From Bacteroidia bacterium (GTDB lineage Bacteria; Bacteroidota; Bacteroidia; J057): a stretch of 64,000 nucleotides of DNA. The stretch covers positions 1 through 64,000 of the forward strand of contig JAUIKF010000040.1 of the NCBI GenBank assembly GCA_030430575.1. Direction: 5' to 3'. The translations under genes and the position numbers were made by a program. A model generated the notes under the pieces. It worked only from the letters and a program-made list of their open reading frames with translations, was not told where the DNA came from and did no database searches. Positions 25,336-33,977 of this stretch are shown one piece after another (within the stretch, counting starts at the first letter, position 1; the number at the start of each line of letters is the position of its first letter).

Positions 25336-28005
25336 ATGAAACTCATCCTCACCTTATTGGTCATCACCTATTTCCTTTCAGCGTGTACCTCGGGTTCTGG
25401 AAAGCCATCAAATGATGCTTTATACACTTCAGAAGCCTTCTCGGTCTATCCGGATTCTGTGGTACAAGGAAGTCATGTGGCAAAAGTTATTTCCCCTACC
25501 CACATTACCTCCAATTACCAAAGTCCTGCAAGCACGACTTTTTCTCGCGTCGTGAAGGTGAAATTTAGCATCAATGAAAAGGATAATGAAAGCCCGCCTG
25601 GCGAAGACCATGTGCTGGTGATCAATGGGGAAAAGGAGTCTCCTGTAATGGTGTTTGGCGAGGCAAAAAAAGGAACATACGACACACCTACTTCCTATTT
25701 ACCCCCCAATTACGAATACACTTTCCGAGTAGATATGCGGCTGGTATTGGAACAGTTTGAAACAAAAGGGTATTTCGAAGCCTATGATGGGACACGCATC
25801 GCTCAAGCCGATTTCAAAGGCTTTTATATCGCAGGTGGATCGGAGCCGCTGTCATGGGATTTTGTCAACCTGGGCGGCCACGGGCTGCAACTTCAGGATG
25901 AAAATGGTGATGGTATCTATGAAATTACGCTTACCCTCAACCCCTATCAGCCTGCGGCGGATAAGATGAAGGAATGGGAATTATCCACAGACATCTCCCA
26001 CAAACCCCAGTACAGCTCTTCTCAGCCCCTTGTAGACGCGCTCTACAATCTTTCGGTAGAAGAAGCTATCATGAACATAGAGGCTGACAGCACCTTCCGT
26101 ACAGGCGCCAAATGGGGCGGTGTGTGGACCCGCGACATCAGCTACAGCATCTTGCTAGCATTTGCCTACCACGAGCCAGAAGTGGCGAAGATCAGCTTGA
26201 TGAAAAAGGTCAAGCGGGGGCGTATCATCCAGGATACAGGCTCAGGCGGCGCATGGCCAGTCTCCTCAGATCGCATGACCTGGGCCTTGGCGGCTTGGGA
26301 GATTTATAAGGTGACGGGGGATAGAGACTGGCTGGTACAGGCGTTTCACATCATTAGTAATTCGGTAGAAGATGATTTGCTCACGCTAAAAGGTTCTAGT
26401 ACTGGCATGTATAGTGGTGAGTCTTCCTTTCTCGACTGGCGCGAGCAGACCTATCCGAAATGGATGGACAATAAGGACATCTTTGTCTCTGAAAATCTTG
26501 GCACCAATGCGGTTCACTTTCAAGCGCATACCATTTTGGAGGAAATGGCAAAACTGTTGGCAGAACCTGACGAGGGCTATAGCTTGCGTGCAGAAGCCAT
26601 CAAAGAAGGCATGAACGAGTACCTCTGGATGCCCGATAATGGCTATTACGGTCAATACCTGTATGGCAGGCATTACTTGAGCCTTTCGCCAAAATTTGAG
26701 GCCCTAGGCGAAGCATTAGCGATTCTCTTTGATGTGGCAGACACGGCGCAAGCGCGATCCATTATCGCAAATTCTCCTCTCACGACCTACGGTGCGACCT
26801 GTGTCTACCCTCAGATTCCAGGCATTCCGCCGTATCACAACAACGGCATCTGGCCGTTTGTGCAGAGCTACTGGAACCTGGCCGCCGCCAAGGTAGGCAA
26901 TGAGCAGGTGCTCTCCCACGGCCTTGCCTCCATCTACCGGGCAGGCGCTCTATTCCTCACCAACTACGAAAACTTCGTCGCTGAGAATGGCGACTTCCAG
27001 GGCACAGAGATCAACTCCCACCGCATGCTCTGGAGCATGGCTGGCAATATCGCCATGGTGCATCGGGTATTCATGGGCATGCACTTCGAGGTGGATGGCA
27101 TCCGCTTTCATCCCGTGATCCCCAAAGCATACACAGGCGTGCGGACCTTGTCCCATTTCGCTTACCGGCAGTCCGACCTGACGATCACCGTACGCGGTCA
27201 TGGCAACGAAGTCGCTTCGTTTAGCCTGGACGGGGTAGGGCAGGAGGAGGCGTTTTTTCCTGCGGACTTGACAGGTAAGCATGCGATTGAGATTGTGATG
27301 AAAAACAACGATTTCAGTCAGGATGGGATCCATTTGGTGCCTAATCGTTTTACCCCACCTACGCCTCAAGTCAGGCAAAATGGGGCTGCGCTCACTTGGG
27401 CAGCCATCTATGGAGTAAAGGAATACACCATTTACAAAAATGGCCAGCCCCTCGCCCAAACCAAGGCTACGCTATATGATATTTCCGAAAAAGGAATGGG
27501 GCAATTTCAGGTGAAAGCCATTGATCATCAGGGGATTGAGTCGTTCTTGAGTGCTCCTATATGGGTATTGGCAGAGGAAGATGTGCTCATGATAGAAATG
27601 GAAAAATTTGCGCCCAAATCTCGATTGCCGTACATGAATTTTTCTGGAAAAGGGTTTGTGGAAATTGCTAAGGGAGAAAATACAGAGATTGAGATGACAA
27701 TCAAGGTGCCGGAAAGAGGCGACTACCTGCTGGACATCCGCTACGCCAATGGCAGTGGTCCTTGGAACACGGACAATAAATGTGCGATTCGCAGCCTTTA
27801 TGTGGACGATGACTTTGCGCGGACGCTTGTCTTCCCCCAGCGTGGCACGGATGAATGGTCGGATTGGGGGTACTCAAATGCGCTGCTAGTGAGGTTAAAA
27901 AAAGGGAAAAACCGCTTGAAGCTTGTATTTGAACCTTGGGATGAGAACATGAATGGGGAGGTGAACCGAGCGATGCTGGACCATGTGCGGTTGCGGCGGT
28001 GGTGA
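25336..28005 (+). CDS. lipoprotein (alpha/alpha)6-barrel glycoside hydrolase with CBM
   Basis: An 889-aa enzyme. Residues 1-17 form a lipoprotein signal with Cys17 (YFLSAC). Residues ~45-215 are beta-rich with a starch-binding-like segment (VNLGGHGLQLQDENGDGIYE). Residues ~235-590 form an alpha-toroid of the glycogen-debranching/MGH1/trehalase type: AKWGGVWTRDISYS, GGAWPVSSDRMTWALAAWE, ESSFLDWREQTYP and NNGIWPFVQSYW carry candidate acidic catalytic residues. A fibronectin-III-like stretch (~680-760) and a C-terminal CBM35-like module follow (~760-889, DYLLDIRYANGSGPW). The exact GH family cannot be fixed by eye. It follows the GH113-like gene and probably processes released oligosaccharides. 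Confidence 0.82.
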   Translation: MKLILTLLVITYFLSACTSGSGKPSNDALYTSEAFSVYPDSVVQGSHVAKVISPTHITSNYQSPASTTFSRVVKVKFSINEKDNESPPGEDHVLVINGEKESPVMVFGEAKKGTYDTPTSYLPPNYEYTFRVDMRLVLEQFETKGYFEAYDGTRIAQADFKGFYIAGGSEPLSWDFVNLGGHGLQLQDENGDGIYEITLTLNPYQPAADKMKEWELSTDISHKPQYSSSQPLVDALYNLSVEEAIMNIEADSTFRTGAKWGGVWTRDISYSILLAFAYHEPEVAKISLMKKVKRGRIIQDTGSGGAWPVSSDRMTWALAAWEIYKVTGDRDWLVQAFHIISNSVEDDLLTLKGSSTGMYSGESSFLDWREQTYPKWMDNKDIFVSENLGTNAVHFQAHTILEEMAKLLAEPDEGYSLRAEAIKEGMNEYLWMPDNGYYGQYLYGRHYLSLSPKFEALGEALAILFDVADTAQARSIIANSPLTTYGATCVYPQIPGIPPYHNNGIWPFVQSYWNLAAAKVGNEQVLSHGLASIYRAGALFLTNYENFVAENGDFQGTEINSHRMLWSMAGNIAMVHRVFMGMHFEVDGIRFHPVIPKAYTGVRTLSHFAYRQSDLTITVRGHGNEVASFSLDGVGQEEAFFPADLTGKHAIEIVMKNNDFSQDGIHLVPNRFTPPTPQVRQNGAALTWAAIYGVKEYTIYKNGQPLAQTKATLYDISEKGMGQFQVKAIDHQGIESFLSAPIWVLAEEDVLMIEMEKFAPKSRLPYMNFSGKGFVEIAKGENTEIEMTIKVPERGDYLLDIRYANGSGPWNTDNKCAIRSLYVDDDFARTLVFPQRGTDEWSDWGYSNALLVRLKKGKNRLKLVFEPWDENMNGEVNRAMLDHVRLRRW

Positions 28006-28007
28006 GG

Positions 28008-28631
28008 TTAAGATTTTCCGATTAGCTCTCTAAGGTGTTCGATTAATTGAAATACTTCTGTAGAAGGATTGGCTGTTATGTCTTGATTGTTAGTATGCTT
28101 TTGAGCGTAAGTCTTTAGTTTTTCAGCTTTTTTTATGGCCTCCTCTTCACTCCCTTCTGTATTTAGTAATTCATAGATTTTTGAAAAACCCTTATCATAT
28201 TTTGTCCCAAGGAGTTTCCCCAATTCCTTTTCCAGCAATTTGGGTGTTTGAGGTCGAGTAGAATAATTTGGGAAATGTAATAGATACCAAAGCTCAAAGC
28301 AGGGATTAGAAACAATTGGAATAAACTTGTTTTTTTTCGCTTCTTTCAGAGCCTTGGTGAGGTGAGCATGGTCGTCTACATCTAATACACAATAAATTTC
28401 ATCATATGAATCTTTGTGCTCTTTTGCATACCTAATGATTCTTTCAGGGTCTTGCCCCCTTTTACTAGGTTCTACATTGATTCGGACATGGTTGGCTTTC
28501 AACTCTTTTAGGTGGTCTGCTGCCCACCCTTTGAAATAAAAAACAGATGATTTTGTGTCCTCACAAATTATGAGAATAGCATGATACAGGGTTATTTTCT
28601 TGGGTTTCCTCCCCTTTTTTTTCCGTCCCAT
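28008..28631 (-). CDS. rloB: RloB-like TOPRIM nuclease-type protein (AbiLii-like)
   Basis: A 207-aa RloB-family protein. A basic N-terminus (GRKKKGRKPKK) precedes AILIICEDTKSS with a conserved Glu. EIYCVLDVDDH supplies the DxD pair of a TOPRIM-like site, and SNPCFELWYLLHF is the RloB signature. In AbiL/RloAB-type anti-phage systems this protein is the presumed effector nuclease held in check by the ATPase partner. It is transcribed 3 bp after the ATPase gene, so the two are translationally linked. It is more AT-rich than its glycosidase neighbour and meets that gene tail to tail with a 2-bp gap. Confidence 0.85.
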   Translation of the reverse strand: MGRKKKGRKPKKITLYHAILIICEDTKSSVFYFKGWAADHLKELKANHVRINVEPSKRGQDPERIIRYAKEHKDSYDEIYCVLDVDDHAHLTKALKEAKKNKFIPIVSNPCFELWYLLHFPNYSTRPQTPKLLEKELGKLLGTKYDKGFSKIYELLNTEGSEEEAIKKAEKLKTYAQKHTNNQDITANPSTEVFQLIEHLRELIGKS

Positions 28632-28634
28632 CGG

Positions 28635-29888
28635 TTAAAATAAATCATTGATATAGGGCACGGCACCAAATTTTCCAATCTTATATGCTTTCTCAATATC
28701 TACATATTTTCGAATATTGAAATCAGCTAAAGAATAAAGGTGGGTACTGAAATCGACTTGTTTTTCTGTGAAATAGATTTGATCTCTTCTAAAAAGACGC
28801 TGATCTAGCAAGGAAGAGTCGTGGGAAGTGAATATTAGTTGGGCATTGGTCTTATTTGTATTAGGGTTTTGAAATAAATCAACGATAAATCTGGAGATTT
28901 TTGAATGAAAACTGCTGTTGATTTCATCAAAGATAAAAAGACCGCCATAATCTAAGCACCCAAGGATAATTCTTAATAAAAAGAAGATATCTTCAGTTCC
29001 TTTGGACTCTTCCCCTAAATGGGAATATGCTCCATCTCGAACAAAATAAATGTCAAATTCTTGGGCTTTTTTCGATTCAACAATAATGTCATCAATATGA
29101 ATATCTATTCGCTTCATCAATTGAATAACCCTTCCCTTATATTCAGCGTCTTTCATTAGGGAATCAATGGTAAAGCTTGGCAAGATATTATCAAAAGAAA
29201 TAGAAGTCGATATTTTTTGATACCTCCGTGCTAGATTATTAAGTAGGAAGAAGGAAGAGTTTAAATACTTAAAGATTTTTTTTGCGATACTGTTATTGAA
29301 ATTATTAATAACCGTAAGAAAAGGGATATTACCTTTAGTTGCCATTACAGGCTGTTTTTTAGACCCTTTAAATTGACTCCCAAATTTATAAAAATGCTCT
29401 CCCTCAAAAATATCTCCTACAGCAGATGGCTCCTTTTCTCGCGTTCGACTGAACAATAGGGCTTCCCGCTTGAAGGGAAAAAAAGAAAGTTTCTCAGATT
29501 TAATCCCTTTAGGATCAAAAGAAATAGAATAAAAATATAAAACCTCATCTAGAAAAATTTCTATTTCAAAAATAGAAGGCGCATTTTTATCTTTGATGTA
29601 TTTAAATGGAATAGGAAAAAACGGTGCCTGCTCTCCTAATTGGGCATATTGAGGGAGAGTTGATAAATTCCCAAACAAAAAGCGGACAAACTCGGAAAAG
29701 GCTTCGATTAAGTTTGATTTTCCAGAAGCATTTGGCCCATAAATGGCAATTGTTTTTAGAATATCAAAAGAGTAATTATTAATGCTAATTACATTATCAG
29801 GTAAGTCATTATAAGATTCAGCCCTTAAGTCAAGAGTCTGCCGTTCCTTAAAAGATAAATGATTTTCTACAGAAAAGGATACTAGCAT
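28635..29888 (-). CDS. rloA: RloA-like AAA15-family ATPase (AbiLi-like)
   Basis: A 417-aa SMC/OLD-like ATPase. The ATG at 29888 gives the canonical start MLVSFSVENHLSFKE; upstream in-frame codons have only a TTG. Walker A is IYGPNASGKSNLIEAF (~45-60). The ABC-like signature region and Walker B read GTEDIFFLLRIILG ... LFIFDEI, and the H-loop is FTSHDSSLLD. The middle region (~130-290) replaces a coiled coil. With the downstream RloB gene it forms a two-gene defence cassette of the AbiL/RloAB kind, thought to sense phage and cause abortive infection. Lower GC than the flanking glycosidase and folE genes suggests acquisition by transfer. Confidence 0.85.
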   Translation of the reverse strand: MLVSFSVENHLSFKERQTLDLRAESYNDLPDNVISINNYSFDILKTIAIYGPNASGKSNLIEAFSEFVRFLFGNLSTLPQYAQLGEQAPFFPIPFKYIKDKNAPSIFEIEIFLDEVLYFYSISFDPKGIKSEKLSFFPFKREALLFSRTREKEPSAVGDIFEGEHFYKFGSQFKGSKKQPVMATKGNIPFLTVINNFNNSIAKKIFKYLNSSFFLLNNLARRYQKISTSISFDNILPSFTIDSLMKDAEYKGRVIQLMKRIDIHIDDIIVESKKAQEFDIYFVRDGAYSHLGEESKGTEDIFFLLRIILGCLDYGGLFIFDEINSSFHSKISRFIVDLFQNPNTNKTNAQLIFTSHDSSLLDQRLFRRDQIYFTEKQVDFSTHLYSLADFNIRKYVDIEKAYKIGKFGAVPYINDLF

Positions 29889-30068
29889 AAATTTAATGGT
29901 GTTTTTTGCGAAAAAATAACAAAAAATACATTTTAATAACGATAAAAATCTAATCTTTGCCAAAATTATCTGGTATTATTCCCCTTCATAACATTTCCCC
30001 CCCTTCCCCAGTTCCTTATGCGAACACAGCAAAGAGCTGTGCTGCACATTGACTTTAGTGCCAACACC

Positions 30069-30479
30069 ATGAAAATCTCTGTCTTTCGCAAAGCCCATTT
30101 TAATGCTGCGCATCGCCTTCACAATCCCGATTGGGATGAGGAGACAAATCGTCGTATTTTTGGCAAATGCAATAACCCGAACTATCACGGCCATAACTAT
30201 AACCTCGTCGTAAAAGTGACAGGCGAGATTGATCCAGAGACAGGCTATTTGATTGATATGAAAGTCCTCAAAAAGGCTATTTCTCAGCAAATATTAGAAT
30301 ACTTAGACCATAAAAATCTCAACCTCGATATACCAGAATTTCAAGACCTGAATCCCACGATGGAGAATATCGCCATCATGATATGGCAAAGACTACGAGC
30401 CCATTTAGATACGCATTTTCAACTAACCATTAGATTATATGAAACCGAACGAAACTTTGTGGAGTTCCCTGCTCAATGA
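30069..30479 (+). CDS. 6-pyruvoyl-tetrahydropterin synthase family (PTPS-II motif)
   Basis: A 136-aa PTPS/QueD-family enzyme, started at the ATG at 30069 (KISVFRKAHFNAAHRL); an upstream non-ATG extension is unconvincing. Zinc-binding His residues are in HFNAAHRL and YHGHNY. The active-site motif is CNNPNYHGH, i.e. Cys-x5-His-Gly-His. QueD enzymes for queuosine normally have Cys-x3-HGH, while Cys-x5-HGH marks the 6-pyruvoyl-tetrahydropterin synthases of tetrahydrobiopterin synthesis. DPETGYLIDMKVLKKAI and LDHKNLNLD are standard family segments. It precedes folE, which makes its substrate. Automated pipelines may name it queD. Confidence 0.9.
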   Translation: MKISVFRKAHFNAAHRLHNPDWDEETNRRIFGKCNNPNYHGHNYNLVVKVTGEIDPETGYLIDMKVLKKAISQQILEYLDHKNLNLDIPEFQDLNPTMENIAIMIWQRLRAHLDTHFQLTIRLYETERNFVEFPAQ

Positions 30480-30504
30480 GGGCCACAACGGGTCTAATCA
30501 CCCG

Positions 30505-31194
30505 ATGAATGGCTTTCAAGGCGGCGGACAGGACCACCAAGGGAAACACGGTCAAGCAGATGAACTCGGGGAGGCCCATGTCGCGACTTCTGTTGACACG
30601 CCCCTTCGTCCAGACGCTTTTGAGCTGGATGATGACACCAAGATCGAGCTCATCGAGGATCGCTTCAAGCAGATCATGGAGATCCTCGGTCTCGACCTTT
30701 CCGACGACAGCCTTAGCGGCACTCCTCGACGTGTAGCCAAAATGTATGTGAAGGAGATTTTTAGTGGCCTAGACCCTAAGAATAAACCTGCTGTGCGGTC
30801 TTTCGAAAATAGCTATGGCTATGACCAGATGCTGGTAGAGAAAGACATCACTTTTTATTCGCAATGTGAGCATCACTTTGTCCCGATCATAGGCTTCGCC
30901 CATGTGGCCTATATCTCTTCGGGACGTGTGGTAGGGCTTTCGAAGCTCAATCGTATTGTCCAATATTATGCGCGGCGCCCGCAGGTGCAGGAGCGGATGA
31001 CGCGACAGATCGCCGAAGAACTGAAAAAGAGCCTGAATACGGAAGATGTAGCGGTAGTTATGGTCGCAGACCATTTGTGTGTGGCTTCTCGTGGTATTCA
31101 AGATACCAATAGCAAAACCATTACGGCAGCGTATAACGGCAAATTTCTGGAAGAAAAAACCAAGACAGAATTCCTGAAATACCTGGAACTATAG
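30505..31194 (+). CDS. folE: GTP cyclohydrolase I
   Basis: A ~229-aa GTP cyclohydrolase I, converting GTP to 7,8-dihydroneopterin triphosphate. Zinc ligands lie in YSQCEHHFVPI (Cys, His) and DHLCVASRG (Cys); HHFVPIIGFAHVAYI and GLSKLNRIV are signature segments. The first ~45 residues are a Gly/His-rich variable extension. The ATG at 30505 avoids overlap; an alternative ATG at 30439 would overlap the PTPS gene by 41 bp and add 22 residues. The PTPS-folE pair supplies consecutive steps of pterin synthesis and is probably one operon. Confidence 0.95.
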   Translation: MNGFQGGGQDHQGKHGQADELGEAHVATSVDTPLRPDAFELDDDTKIELIEDRFKQIMEILGLDLSDDSLSGTPRRVAKMYVKEIFSGLDPKNKPAVRSFENSYGYDQMLVEKDITFYSQCEHHFVPIIGFAHVAYISSGRVVGLSKLNRIVQYYARRPQVQERMTRQIAEELKKSLNTEDVAVVMVADHLCVASRGIQDTNSKTITAAYNGKFLEEKTKTEFLKYLEL

Positions 31195-31222
31195 GTTCCA
31201 GAATCTCTCGTAAAGTAGGATG

Positions 31223-31259
31223 ATCCCTTAGACATAGATATGTCTGGGGATTTTTTTTT
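31223..31259 (+). terminator. terminator after folE
   Basis: An imperfect hairpin (AGACATAGATATGTCT core at 31230-31245 with flanking TCCC/GGGA pairs) is followed by nine consecutive T at 31251-31259. Confidence 0.8.
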
Positions 31260-31304
31260 AGAGATGACACTTCAATTTCCCCAAATATTCCTATTTTAGG
31301 CCAT

Positions 31305-31937
31305 ATGAAACGGCTTTTGACACTATTTGTGATCATCATCTTGGTGGTAATTGCATTTTTCCAGTATACCAATTATCGGAGATTTACCCCTCCCTCAGTG
31401 TATGCTTACCAAACGGCAGATAGCCTGGATTTGGGCTTTTATGATCCTGCGGTTTTAGAAACCTACTTTTTGAAAGCAGAAGAAGTGGGGAGCTTTGGTC
31501 GGTATTGTTGGAAGACTTATGGACTGGATGTGCTGGGAGATCGCCCCCATAATCCGAACGATCAGAAGCTGGTACAAACCTACCAACAAATGCGTGCGCA
31601 CCTCCGCCATTTAGAAGCTCGTTTGAAACGTTCTAGTGTCCTCAAGAAGAAAGGCTATGACAATGCGGCTATCCGCATCATGGATACAGAAGGACTTTCG
31701 GAAGAGGCGTATACACAGCGACAGTTTTTTGGAAACAAAGCCTACTTCCAACTCAATGATTCAGGAACTGCGATCTTTGAGGCGCAGAAAAAATTAAAAG
31801 AACAAGGCTATGAATTGCCGGTAGATGGCTATTTTGAAAGACTAACTGAGGCGGCTATCAAGCAATTCCAAACAGCAAACAATATTTACCCAACAGGCAG
31901 GTTGGATGACCTGACAGCCCGTTTGTTGATGAAATGA
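31305..31937 (+). CDS. membrane-anchored peptidoglycan-binding-domain protein
   Basis: A 210-aa protein with one N-terminal transmembrane segment (LLTLFVIIILVVIAFF, ~4-20) acting as an uncleaved anchor. A periplasmic helical region (~85-115) comes next. The C-terminal PG_binding_1-type domain (~150-210) contains AIFEAQKKLKEQGY, LPVDGYFERLTEAAIKQFQ and GRLDDLTARLL. No lytic domain is present, so a wall-tethering or scaffold role is more likely than hydrolysis. Its stop codon overlaps the next gene's start (ATGA). Confidence 0.75.
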   Translation: MKRLLTLFVIIILVVIAFFQYTNYRRFTPPSVYAYQTADSLDLGFYDPAVLETYFLKAEEVGSFGRYCWKTYGLDVLGDRPHNPNDQKLVQTYQQMRAHLRHLEARLKRSSVLKKKGYDNAAIRIMDTEGLSEEAYTQRQFFGNKAYFQLNDSGTAIFEAQKKLKEQGYELPVDGYFERLTEAAIKQFQTANNIYPTGRLDDLTARLLMK

Positions 31938-32299
31938 CCATTATGGCAAAAGAAAAACCTAAAAGCGAAGCTGTCCAGGAGGACAATAAGCTTGAAGCAA
32001 TCAAGCAAATCATCTTTGGACAAGAGAAACGAGACTTTGATCGTCAAATTGGCGAACTGAAGGAAGCGATGGAAAGTCGCTTCGAGGCGACCCTGGCGCA
32101 ACTTGAAAAGCGCCATGAGGAAGCTGTGAAACAGCTAGAGGAGAAAGATAAAGCCATCCAGGCGGAACTCAAACGCCTAGATACAGCCATCGCAGACTTG
32201 GCTGAGTCTTCCGAGGCATCAACCAATGACAAACTAGGCAACCTGCGAAAGGACCTCTCGCTGTTGTTGAGTGCCTTTAGTCAGGGGATTGCGAAGTAG
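31934..32299 (+). CDS. small coiled-coil protein
   Basis: A 121-aa, highly charged protein predicted to be almost wholly coiled coil (residues ~20-100, e.g. LEKRHEEAVKQLEEKDKAI). No signal peptide or membrane segment is present. It overlaps the preceding peptidoglycan-binding-domain gene by 4 bp, implying translational coupling; a second ATG at 31943 is an alternative start. The function is unknown; a cytoplasmic oligomer working with the upstream protein is plausible. Confidence 0.75.
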   Translation: MTIMAKEKPKSEAVQEDNKLEAIKQIIFGQEKRDFDRQIGELKEAMESRFEATLAQLEKRHEEAVKQLEEKDKAIQAELKRLDTAIADLAESSEASTNDKLGNLRKDLSLLLSAFSQGIAK

Positions 32300-32496
32300 G
32301 GGAATTATTGATTGACTGATTATTGATTAATGGAATTCGGTTCATCGTAGCATTGATGCCCTGAAAAACCAAGCCTTTATTGAGCATTCAAGATATAGGA
32401 GCTCAATTAGGCGCAATCGCCATCTTTGCTTTCATGGACAATTTTATCTCGTCCAAGGGCTAGGGCGAAGAGGCTTGTGAACAATTCCAAAAGACT

Positions 32497-33591
32497 CTAT
32501 TCCAGCTTGGCCGCTTTTGATTCAAATCTGATCAAATAGATCATATAAGCCACTAATGGAATAGATAATGCCATTCCAATAAAGTCGTCCACAATGATCT
32601 CTCCCCAAATGAGATAGATCAGCGCAAATCCAGGTGGTATGATGAATAAGGCAGTTTTGAAAGACTTGTGAAAATTGTGTTTATCAAAGGGAATGTAAAT
32701 ATTGGAAATATTAAAACCGCTGCTGCCACTTACGTCCACCAGTTGGGTTTTCTTTACTCTTTGCGTATTGATTATGCCTATTATCCCCAAGATGAAGAAA
32801 GAGATGGCATATATGAAGAGCGCCCAATCCGATAGGGCAGGAACCGAGGCTCCACTTACAGCAAAGGTAGGAAAGTCACTTGGCGAAATACTTTGAGGGG
32901 TAGTATTATTTGTTGCCCCCCAGTTCGTATTCACACCTATGGCAGTTAAAAGGTCGTTTTTTGAACCACTAGTGGGACCTGTATATTTGGCGTTGTCTAC
33001 GTGGAGAGAATTGTGGAGAGCATGGGCTGTTGCTGGGTTGGCACCATCACTATTTAGAAGGCCACTGGGTAGCCCGCTATGCCTATTACTGCTTCCGCTC
33101 AACCAATCTTCATCACCATCAGGGCTGCCTACAATGCCACTATTGCTAAAGCCGTAGATAAACGTGGGGGTAGTAGTATTGCCTTGAAAAATAATTACTT
33201 GGTCTCCATTACCTGCATATGGGCCACTTGTCCATCCTGACGTAACGGATAGCCCGCCATTATAAGTATTGGGGTCCATCGTAGCGCTGGGACTTCCACT
33301 GGCCGTGATGGTAAACTCGATCACCGTTCCTGCAGGTACAGGACCAGAAACCGTCCACTCCAGTATGCCATCGGAGGACAATGGACTCATAAATGCAGTG
33401 CCATCTGCCCTGATGTCAGTCAGGTTAATGACTTCTGCATCGGGAATCTCTGCCAAAGTCACGATGGCAAAATTGTTGGCATCGAGATTTAGACCTATCA
33501 CGGCTATATCTCCAGCATTTATTGCAGCTGATGAGGTGTGGAGACTCAGAAGAAGGAAAGCTAGGGAAATAATTTTTATAAAAGGTCTCAT
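32497..33591 (-). CDS. exported protein with internal IPTL-CTERM-like segment
   Basis: A 364-aa protein, started at the ATG at 33591 that opens the signal peptide (IISLAFLLLSLHTSSA). The ectodomain (~20-245) resembles lamin-tail/extracellular beta modules: INAGDIAVIGLNLDANNFA and DGDEDWLSGSSN. At ~250-281, VPALSDWALFIYAISFFILG plus a basic stretch (RVKK) closely resembles the IPTL-CTERM sorting signal (PTLSEWGLI-type). That signal is normally C-terminal, but here 83 more residues with two further hydrophobic segments follow. It could be a fusion or a polytopic relative. It appears to be transcribed alone. Confidence 0.7.
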   Translation of the reverse strand: MRPFIKIISLAFLLLSLHTSSAAINAGDIAVIGLNLDANNFAIVTLAEIPDAEVINLTDIRADGTAFMSPLSSDGILEWTVSGPVPAGTVIEFTITASGSPSATMDPNTYNGGLSVTSGWTSGPYAGNGDQVIIFQGNTTTPTFIYGFSNSGIVGSPDGDEDWLSGSSNRHSGLPSGLLNSDGANPATAHALHNSLHVDNAKYTGPTSGSKNDLLTAIGVNTNWGATNNTTPQSISPSDFPTFAVSGASVPALSDWALFIYAISFFILGIIGIINTQRVKKTQLVDVSGSSGFNISNIYIPFDKHNFHKSFKTALFIIPPGFALIYLIWGEIIVDDFIGMALSIPLVAYMIYLIRFESKAAKLE

Positions 33592-33683
33592 CTTAATTTG
33601 GTATATAATTATTCTGCCTTGGTGGATAAAACGATTCAAGATAGTAAATTTTATTGATAAGTGCGTTTAATCTAAATATCGGC

Positions 33684-33920
33684 TCATAAAATATGCTTTC
33701 TTGCCCTAGCTTTTGCCATTCGGATGATATGTTCCAATTGTAAGTAGTAAGCTAATTCTACTTGTTCTTCTTTGGTTAAATCGCCATTTTTTTCTTTATA
33801 AATCAAGTCATAAACTTGATTCTTTAATCCATCAGAGGGCTTATAATTAATGATTTGGAGAGGTGTAAAGCCACCTGCTAGAAAATCAATAAATTCGTTA
33901 TAAATAGGAGGAGCTATCAT
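33684..33920 (-). CDS. small conserved hypothetical, antitoxin-like
   Basis: A 78-aa soluble protein: a hydrophobic-patterned start (IYNEFIDFLAGGFTPLQIIN), then KPSDGLKNQVYDLIYKEKNG, LTKEEQVELAYYLQLEHIIR and a basic end (MAKARARKHIL). I recall similar small proteins from cyanobacteria and Bacteroidota that resemble type II antitoxins, but no toxin gene is adjacent here. The function is unresolved. It is a single gene in an AT-rich stretch. Confidence 0.55.
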   Translation of the reverse strand: MIAPPIYNEFIDFLAGGFTPLQIINYKPSDGLKNQVYDLIYKEKNGDLTKEEQVELAYYLQLEHIIRMAKARARKHIL

Positions 33921-33977
33921 GGTTATGTATACGTCTTTGTTCTTCTAAGGTACAAATTATTAGGTAATAAACCCTAT

